This document shows, piece after piece, positions 57,160 through 64,000 of a stretch of 64,000 nucleotides of DNA (within the stretch, counting starts at the first letter, position 1; the number at the start of each line of letters is the position of its first letter). Both the position numbers and the translations under genes were made by a program. The notes beneath the pieces were generated by a model. That model searched no databases. It had not been told where the DNA came from and saw only the letters and a program-made list of their open reading frames with translations. The DNA is from Marsupella aquatica. Taxonomy: Eukaryota > Marchantiophyta. The stretch spans positions 18,290,001 to 18,354,000 of the forward strand of contig OZ316892.1 in the NCBI GenBank assembly GCA_973895155.1. The letters run 5' to 3'.

Positions 57160-58060
57160 TGGTTGCCATTACCACTGTACCACGGATGAGGGGCGGATGG
57201 GCAATGGTAACTAGTAGTAGACCCGTGAATAATTGCGAAGTTTTTTTGGTGGTTCGCCAGGTGGGGAATGTCACCATATGTACTTTCATTAGCCCGTTTT
57301 CTACCTACCGTAGACCCCATTAGCCAGAATCTGACGGTTCTCCTGAAATCTAGGGAGATCTAATGGTCAGACTCTAGTCTAGGAAAATAAGATAAGGAAC
57401 ATCATATGAATACTTCAAAGTGAGGTGGGATTTGGCCAACTTTGGTCACTAAAAGAATGCTGTTTACTCTGTACCATGGATGAAGGGTAGAAGGGCAATG
57501 GCAAGTAGGAATCTGATGGTGAACCTTAAATCTAGGGAGATCTATGGTCAGAAACAAGTCTAGTAAAATAAGACAAGGAACATTTATAGTTTCTTCTCCT
57601 TCATAGGAAGACTTGGCAGTGAGGTGGAATTTGGCCAAGTTTGGCCACTAAATTTATGCTGTTTACTCTGTTTAAATTAATGGGTGGACTGGCAATGGTA
57701 GGTGGAGGACCGCATGATATTGATTTAAAAAAGTTTTTTTTCCTTATTTTCCAGGTGATGAATATTGCCTAGTGGTGAGGGAGAAGATGCTAAGAATATG
57801 CCTTATTTAATTTGAAGGATCGTCATCAGATTCTGGCTGTTGAAGTGGCAAAGACTTTTCAGTGAGGTGGAATTTGGCAATTTGATGGCACTAAAAATGC
57901 TGATCACTACCCTACCATGGATGAGGGGAGGATGGGCAATGGTAAGTGAAAGATGGCAGAGTAATTCTAAAGGTTTTTATTGTTGGCCAGAAGGAGAATG
58001 GCATCTTGTGCAAGAGAGAAGGTGCTAAAAATATTCCTTTTCTGATTTTCCTTGACTAGT
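57160..58060 (+). repeat. Array of a roughly 200-bp diverged unit
   Basis: Units share GGTGG.ATTTGGCCAA.TTTGG, CACTAAA.....TGCTG.TTACT, ACCATGGATGA.GGG and GGGCAATGG.AAGT. Copies start near 57415, 57610 and 57850, with a partial copy near 57165. Two copies carry a GAGATCTA.TGGTCAGA block. The related GAGAAGATGCTAAGAATAT block ties this array to the repeats at 27.4 and 30.5 kb. Confidence 0.65.
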
Positions 58061-58095
58061 TTCTGGTCATTTGATTTCTTTGGGATCTAAGGATG

Positions 58096-58307
58096 CAACT
58101 TTGAGCTACTTTGCCACTATAGGTGTTCTAGTTGACAATATTGTCATTGTTTTTATTGTATCCACAAATATGTCATGGTTTTTGTATATCAAGGACAGCT
58201 TCACCAACGTGACCGTAAACAAAAATAGTGGCATTTACTTAAATAAAAACAATTGTGGAAATTTTGTCAATTGGAACACCTTTAGTGGAAATGTAAGTAA
58301 AAGATAC
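58096..58307 (+). mobile_element. Foldback MITE (212 bp) with 9-bp target duplication
   Basis: The left arm CAACTTTGAGCTACTTTGCC and the reverse complement of the right arm, GTATCTTTTACTTACATTTC, pair along most of the element. The flanks are CTAAGGATG (58087-58095) and TTAAGGATA (58308-58316), a 9-bp duplication with two mismatches. It is the same family as the 36.5-kb copy. Confidence 0.8.
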
Positions 58308-59169
58308 TTAAGGATAATTGTCAGATTCTGGCTAATAGTGTCTGTGGCTAGATAGTGATGGGGTTCCATGCTTAATCTACCCTATGACCCAATTCAACTG
58401 ATAAATGGAACCCCATTTTATATGCAATTGGGTTCCCACTAATAGCTTCATCTACCGATCTAATATTCCCCACACTGGAGTGTCAGAACCCCATTCCTAA
58501 TTTTTGCTCTATGGAACCCGAATAATTGAAAGAAAGCCCAATGTGAGTGGGTGACTTCAACACGTACTTTGTGGCTTTAGTTGGCTTTGTGGTCTTCCAG
58601 CGGATGTAACATGTTTTCAAGTAACTCAAAATTTGATGCGTACCTCATGATCTCCCCATGCAAGGGTGATTCCTCAAGAGAATCTCATTGAGACAAAAAC
58701 TGCAATTATTGGAAGGTATGTATATATAAACTAAATAATAAATGAATGTAAGGTAAGGTAACAGTTATGCAATAAAGTCCAGATCCAACGTTTTCTAGCA
58801 CATATTTGTACCCGTTCTTGACCACAGATTGTATGTGGGGAGTGCGCCTTCCACAGTACATACCTTTTTGGGTTGGAAACAGCCTTTGAGCAAACTTCTT
58901 TGCTGGAAGGAAACTCCTTGGTTTATATTTTAGTGGAAATTATTCACTTGTAAGTGAAAATGATGTTTGGATGGACTTGTGAACCTTGCAACCCAGATGA
59001 ACCAGGCCATGTTTGACCCCTAAGTTGTGGATTTATTTACAAAAGAAAAGTGCTACTTGAGAAATCAGTTTCTGTGTGGTCAATTGCAGTCTATCAAGGC
59101 TTCATACTCCTTTTAAGTTTAGTGGGACATTTTCTTTTAACTCCAGGGATTGTTGGAGTCATCCATGGT

Positions 59170-59740
59170 TAGCACATCCAGAGTGGCAACAATTGGGTCC
59201 ATTGGAAGGGGTTGCAAAGATGCATGGGCGGACGATTTCTTGAGGAGTATGAACCCTGGTACTCATGTATACAAGTTTAGCAGAAAATACACTTGGGAAA
59301 ATCATTGTGACTGGTAAATCTAATGAGCTTCCAGTATTTGAAGCTGATGCATCTTGATCTCCTATGAGCGCTCCTTTTTCGTTGAATGTGCAATTTTCTA
59401 TGAATTGAAGTGATAACAAGTCCACGGTTTGAACATCCACAGTGGCAACAGTCCACATTGGAAGGGGTCGCAAACATGGCCGAGGATTCTTGGGGAGTAT
59501 GAACCAGTGTTTCCTTTCTGTGGGAACTTTTGTACAATCATGTGCTACCAGGTAAGGGTTGTGAATGCTACAACAGGTTCTTAAATAGTTTTGGTGACTA
59601 TTTACCAAAATCAACCGTCCAGATCTGACTATACATACATCTAATGGTCATAGTATAATTTTGCAAGCCTTTTTCTACTTGGACTTGTACATAGATGTGA
59701 TGGTCATAATGTGATTGTACAAGCTTTTTGCTACTTGGAC
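59170..59740 (+). repeat. Diverged duplications of 60-100 bp
   Basis: CATTGGAAGGGGT.GCAAA...GAGTATGAACC occurs near 59198-59255 and 59456-59495. ATGGTCATA.T.T.ATT.T.CAAGC followed by TTT.CTACTTGGACT occurs near 59643 and 59700. Confidence 0.7.
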
Positions 59741-60284
59741 TCTTCTCACGCACCATAACTGCCACATGCCCAAAATACAAAAGGAAACCCTGGTATGAAT
59801 CAGGTTCTGATGCTAGCACCCAATGGGGAAACTACACTTGGAAAAATCATGATGATTCATTAGTCCAATGAGCTTCCATTAGGAAGTTGGTGCTGGGATG
59901 GACTCCCATGTGGACTTGGATTGACCAAACAATTTTTGACACCCAAAATTGTGAACAAAAGTAAAGCAAAGGTACTGTTTGAGTAAAGCGTCATGTTTAT
60001 AAATCATCTATCCAGTTTTTTTTGTCAAACATGGTGGTCTATCTGGACTTCTATTTCTTTCTAGGTACCACGGCCTAAAAAAATGAGGTTAATATTTGAA
60101 AAAGGTTTTTACTAGCAAGGGTACGTAGTATATACCTGGCGACATCCTCTCTCCCCTCCTCCCCAATTTTCGCCAGCACACCCCATGGGCCTGTTTGAGC
60201 CTTCCCACTACAATTGTACCGGGCCTACAGCCTCCAGCAAAAGTGCAAAGGCCACCCGTACTATTAGGCCTATCACTAGACTCA

Positions 60285-60490
60285 AGCATCAGCATGCTGT
60301 CCTTGTTCATGTTTATAAATTCTGGATTCTTTCTAAGGCCCCCAAAAAACAAGAATGAAAGCGTCAGCATGCTGTCCTTGTTCATGTTTATAAATTCTGG
60401 ATTCTAAGGCCCCCCAAAAACAAGAATGAAAGCGTCAGCATGCTGTCCATGTTCATGCATATAAATCCTGGATTCTAAGGCCCAAAAGAC
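60285..60490 (+). repeat. Three-copy tandem repeat of about 70 bp
   Basis: Each copy contains GTCAGCATGCTGTCC.TGTTC, ATATAAAT.CTGGATTCT or a close form, and AAGGCCC. Copies 1 and 2 are nearly identical; the third is shorter and more diverged. Confidence 0.88.
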
Positions 60491-60929
60491 ACTATCCCTG
60501 AAGTCTCGAGACAGTGACACTCTTAAATAGAGGTATGATGTGGAAGCAGGCTAAAAAGTTTTTATTCAGCACCTCTCTCACCATAAGTTTCCCCATTCAA
60601 ACTAGAAAGGTCTAAATGCAATTCACAATGTTTAACTTGGTCTCTTGAATGCAATTCACAGTGTCTTAATTATATAGAACTGCAAAGGAACAAATACACC
60701 TTACCGGGAGACAAGATCCCAAAGCCCAAAAACCCAATGAAGGGGAAAAAGTAAAAGAAAAACCGGGAAGACTCAAGAGTTGAAGATCGCATGTAAACAT
60801 CCATGGACCGTCACTAGAAGCTTTCTTGTTGATTCCTATGATATTCTGTCCATGCGGCCTCCTTCGTCATCCAACCCAAGGAGTTGAGTTCTCTTGGTTA
60901 CCATGGGTACTTCCCATATCATAACACTG

Positions 60930-61130
60930 TCAGTATTCTGGGACTATTTTGCCATAGGAAAATTCAGGTGCACATCTCAATAACATTGTTAAACATAGTT
61001 AGAATCTGGGAGTATAGTGCCACTGTAAAACTCCTGTGCACATCTGAAAACATTGTCAAATGTTGTAAGCTTCTGAGAGTATCTGCCACTACAAATTCCT
61101 GTGTACATCTGAATAAAACTGTCAGAAAAT
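60930..61130 (+). repeat. Three-copy tandem repeat of about 65-70 bp
   Basis: The unit has a CTG.GAGTAT..TGCCACT block, an AAA.TCCTGTG.ACATCTGA block and an AA.A.TGTCA block. The first copy is the most diverged. Confidence 0.7.
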
Positions 61131-61622
61131 TTGTGTCCATGCCAGTGTGCTGAAGTGCAAAATCTCTTGAAATCATAAGTGGTACGGAATGTAGATTAGT
61201 TAGAGTCGTGACTAAGCAAGGGAGTAAATTATATACAAATAAATAAATAATAACACCGCCGTATGAGGCCTGCTCCTGGGCCCAGGGGAGAAAGGAAAAG
61301 AGAGAGGAAGGAGATTGACAATCAGAGAGACCCCACAAAGCAATTCGTTGCTTGCTTGCAAAGCAGAGCTCTCCACTCCTCCTCGAGTCAATTCGTTTCG
61401 TTTCTTTTCGTTTCGTTTCGTGGCAATGTGGTTGCAATGCACAGCTCCTGTAGTCCTCTCGGCATTCCATCCACTGCAGCTCGTGAGAATGAGATGTGGA
61501 GTGTGACGGGAGCAGCATGGTGGCGGTAGTAGAGGAGTGGGGAGTGGCGATGAGCTCGAGGAAGAACACCCACCAGCCGGTCTTAATCAGTCGAGAGCAG
61601 TGAGCTCATTAGAAAGGAGAAG

Positions 61623-64000
61623 ATGGGTAGCAGCAGCTGGGAAGGAGGAGGATTAGGAGGCACAGCAGAGCCGGACTTGTCATGGATGTCATTCTCCCCT
61701 GAAGCCCACGGCCTCAAACCCGCATTAAGTGTTTGGCCTAGCCGCAGCAATGATGACAATAATTATAATAACTCCTTCTCTGACAATCAGCAGCAAGAGC
61801 AGGAGGAGCACGAGGAGGAGCAGCAGCAGCAGCAGAAGAAGAAGAACAGGTTCGGTTTTCGGATTGGGAGGGGAAGAAGAAGCAAGAGCCTGAGTGGCCA
61901 CGACGAGAACGAGTATGAGTGGACGGGGGGTGAGATTGTGGAAGAGGACGAGTATGAGGAGGAGGAGCGACTGAGCAGGAGAAGGAGGGGAAGGGAGCAG
62001 GCGAGAAAAGTTCATGTGGATTTTGACCGTGACGATTATGACGATGGTGATGATGAGGACGGAGGATTGTCCTCCTCGAGGTTGTCTGCCGGGATTCGGA
62101 GACCGCCCTTGCCCTCGTTTCCGCCCTCGTCCCTGGGACGTAGGCAGCAGCAGAAGAAGAGCTGGCTGGAGAGCTTGGACGAGGACGACGTTGCAGCTCA
62201 GCAGCAGCAGCTGCCGTGGAGCTCCGAGATTCCCAGGAGGCTCCAATTCGCAGCTGTGGTGGCTTCCTTTGGCTGTCTGGTGGCATTGGCGATCAGCATT
62301 GTCCTGCTCTACTTGAGTGAGTGAGCAATATTCGCCTCTCTATTTTTCTTGTTTGGGATTTGCATTGGATCCCTTTCCTTTTAGGCTGTTGTGTGTCTGG
62401 CATACATATACTCTGGACCACTAGAGTCTGCGCCCGAGTCTCAAGGCGGATGCTGACTTAGCCCCGAAATTGGAAATGTTTGTACTCTGCTTTGTGGATC
62501 CCTCTTCCTTCAGACTGTCTCAGATATTCGTTACGTTGGGGAAGACTTCTTTCGCCTAAATAAGATTCCCAGCTGGAGTTTTTGATTCATGTTTGTATGT
62601 GGGGGTGGGTAAGGAGGCTTTTTGATCCCTTTCCTTGCAGATTGTTGTTTGAGATTTATATTCTGGACCGCTAGAGTCTGTGCCCGAGCGTCAAGGGGTT
62701 GTTCAGATTCATTAGCTTGGCACCGAAATTTGAAATTCCAGTACTCAAAGTTTTGATCCTTCTCCTGTTTCAGATACTTTACTTTCAAAGACGTTTCTTA
62801 TCACCTAAATAAGATTCCCAGCTGGAGATTTTGTATCTATGTTTCCGTTTGGTTATCAGTACGGATACTGTCAGAAGTAGCGAAATGGGACTTCTGTTGA
62901 AGCTCTGGGCTTACAGATAGATTTGACCGTTCAGGTGCTCCTGGCAACATATCTTTGAGTCAATGGAGTGTGTGAGTGAGGTTTGAGGAAGACCTTCCGA
63001 AAATACCCAGAATTCTAACTTTAAGTCCAAGAGATCTGCTCTGAGTGCGATTGAGTGGGGAGAGAATTTCAATAGTAGTCATTTGGGATTGTTCTCAGGT
63101 TTTGGGGTGACCGCACGACCGCCCAGTTCGTGCAAAGTTGAAAAGGTGGTGCTGAATTTCACAGTGCAACGGATTCGTCTTAGAGGAGGGAGGTACATAT
63201 CCTTTCGCGAGCAAGGGGTTGGTGCAGATAGGGCTCAGCATTCCTTGCTCATCGTTCATGACCTGCTTTCATCTCGCTTGGCAGGTAAATCCTAAATCCG
63301 CCTTTGAAGTCATTCTCCTGGGAAAGCATTATGACAACTGACACGCAATATCTGTGCTTCATCTGACGAACCTAGGAGATACTGGGATCCTCTAGGCAGG
63401 CTGAGATTTTGTGGCATGTGGGATTGGGTGACACTCTTCAGGTATTCCTGGTATCAGTGACTCTCTCCTGGAGGAGTTTGGAGTCCGCCTGATTGCCTAT
63501 GATAGACCCGGATATGGTCAGAGTGACCCACACTTAGGCAGGAGCTACAACTCTTCAGCGCAGGACATGGCAGACATTGCAGATGCACTTGGTCTGGGGG
63601 ATAAATTTTGGGTGGCTGGGTTTGGCAATGGAGGACCCCACGTTTGGGCCGCCATTAAATACATCCCTGAAAGACTCGAAGGTGTGTTTCTTATGTCATA
63701 TCTCTTCAATTCCATGTTTCTCAAACTTACAGTGCATCACGTCACATAACTCAATAGATTCCATAGTTTGGATTCTCCATCTGCCTTGACAGTCAAAGTG
63801 CAACTCTAAACTTCTTTTTGTCTGTTTTGGGTAGGTGTTGCGCTGTTCGCCCCCGCTGGGAATTTTTACGCAGAAAATATGACCAAGGATGAGGTTACCA
63901 AGACCTGGGGTTTGTTAACTTTGCGACAGAAATGGATGTACAGCATGGCTCGTCTTTTCCCGGCTCTTCTTCCTTCCTTGGTGCAGAAGACACTAATTGA
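61623..64000 (+). CDS. Membrane-anchored alpha/beta-hydrolase-like protein, N-terminal part; nucleophile Ser replaced
   Basis: Exons 61623-62316, 63099-63284, 63442-63681 and 63835-64000 (runs off the window) join in phase to about 428 residues. The N-terminus (~1-205) is low-complexity: Gln/Glu-rich, then Lys/Arg and acidic clusters, probably disordered and cytosolic. One membrane helix follows (AAVVASFGCLVALAISIVLL, ~209-228). The catalytic-type domain then matches a plant alpha/beta-hydrolase family: VRLIAYDRPGYGQSDPH (~308-324), NSSAQDMADIADALG, GGPHVWAAIKYIPERLEGVALFAP. At the nucleophile elbow the family has G-x-S-x-G, but here it reads GFGNG, with Gly at ~355. The usual oxyanion HG of the HGxxSSR motif is HD here (HDLLSSR, ~285). 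The rest of the gene is not in the window, so the Asp and His of the triad cannot be checked. It is probably a non-catalytic or altered member; the frame is otherwise intact, which argues against a simple pseudogene. Confidence 0.85.

Larger units (their letters stand above)
57015..61622. other. Gene-free, repeat-rich stretch before the hydrolase gene
   Basis: No exon was recognised. It holds a ~200-bp tandem array (57160-58060), a foldback MITE (58096-58307), several duplications between 59170 and 61130, a copy of the old dispersed repeat near 60705-60770 and, at 61227-61620, the likely promoter and leader of the hydrolase gene, with an AT-rich TATA-like block and a run of GTTTC/CGTTT units near 61389-61420. 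Confidence 0.5.

Noticed and set aside
60964-61569. 201-residue open frame on the minus strand
   Set aside because: It runs through a tandem array and the CGTTT repeat of the hydrolase leader. The composition is not protein-like and no family is recognised.
61725-62286. Two minus-strand frames of 173-182 residues
   Set aside because: They are mirror images of the low-complexity N-terminus of the hydrolase gene (Leu/Ser runs opposite Gln/Glu codons).

Overview
The window is nuclear DNA of a land plant. The genes have many introns with GT/AG borders. They include a largest subunit of a plant-specific RNA polymerase (Pol IV/V class), the plant heat-memory protein HSA32 and a chloroplast stress-enhanced protein (SEP1 type). 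A GH5 endoglycoceramidase-like gene and a membrane-anchored choline-kinase-like (APH fold) protein fit a seed-free plant (moss, liverwort, lycophyte or fern) better than a flowering plant; that placement is inference. Density is about eight protein genes in 64 kb.

Layout: 1-4544 (-) N-terminal two thirds of a Pol IV/V largest subunit, cut by the left edge; 4545-11710 gene-free; 11711-13973 (+) HSA32; 14945-17574 (-) APH/CHK-like kinase; 17575-22527 gene-free, full of tandem arrays; 22528-24891 (-) SLC37-type glycerol-3-phosphate transporter; 24892-41071 gene-free, with a solo LTR, an LTR with primer-binding site, foldback MITEs and tandem duplications; 41072-45720 (-) TrhO-type rhodanese; 45721-51359 gene-free with LTR-retroelement debris; 51360-54453 (+) GH5 enzyme; 55259-57014 (-) SEP1; 57015-61622 gene-free, repeat-rich; 61623-64000 (+) membrane-anchored alpha/beta-hydrolase-like protein, cut by the right edge. 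Exon models were made by hand from splice borders and protein similarity. In every complete model the exon phases add up to an open frame ending in a stop.

The genes do not form a pathway or cluster. Three have stress links in known plants: HSA32 (memory of heat acclimation), SEP1 (light stress) and the Pol IV/V subunit (silencing of repeats). The most interesting points are: a roughly 220-residue acidic insertion between the two zinc half-sites of the polymerase clamp; an alpha/beta-hydrolase with the nucleophile serine replaced by glycine; a plant GH5 endoglycoceramidase-like gene with two unusual linkers and a 34-bp minisatellite in its only intron; a foldback MITE family with 9-10 bp target duplications; a solo LTR with a perfect 5-bp target duplication nested in an older repeat; and many local tandem duplications in non-coding DNA. 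No CRISPR array, rRNA gene or convincing tRNA gene was seen.
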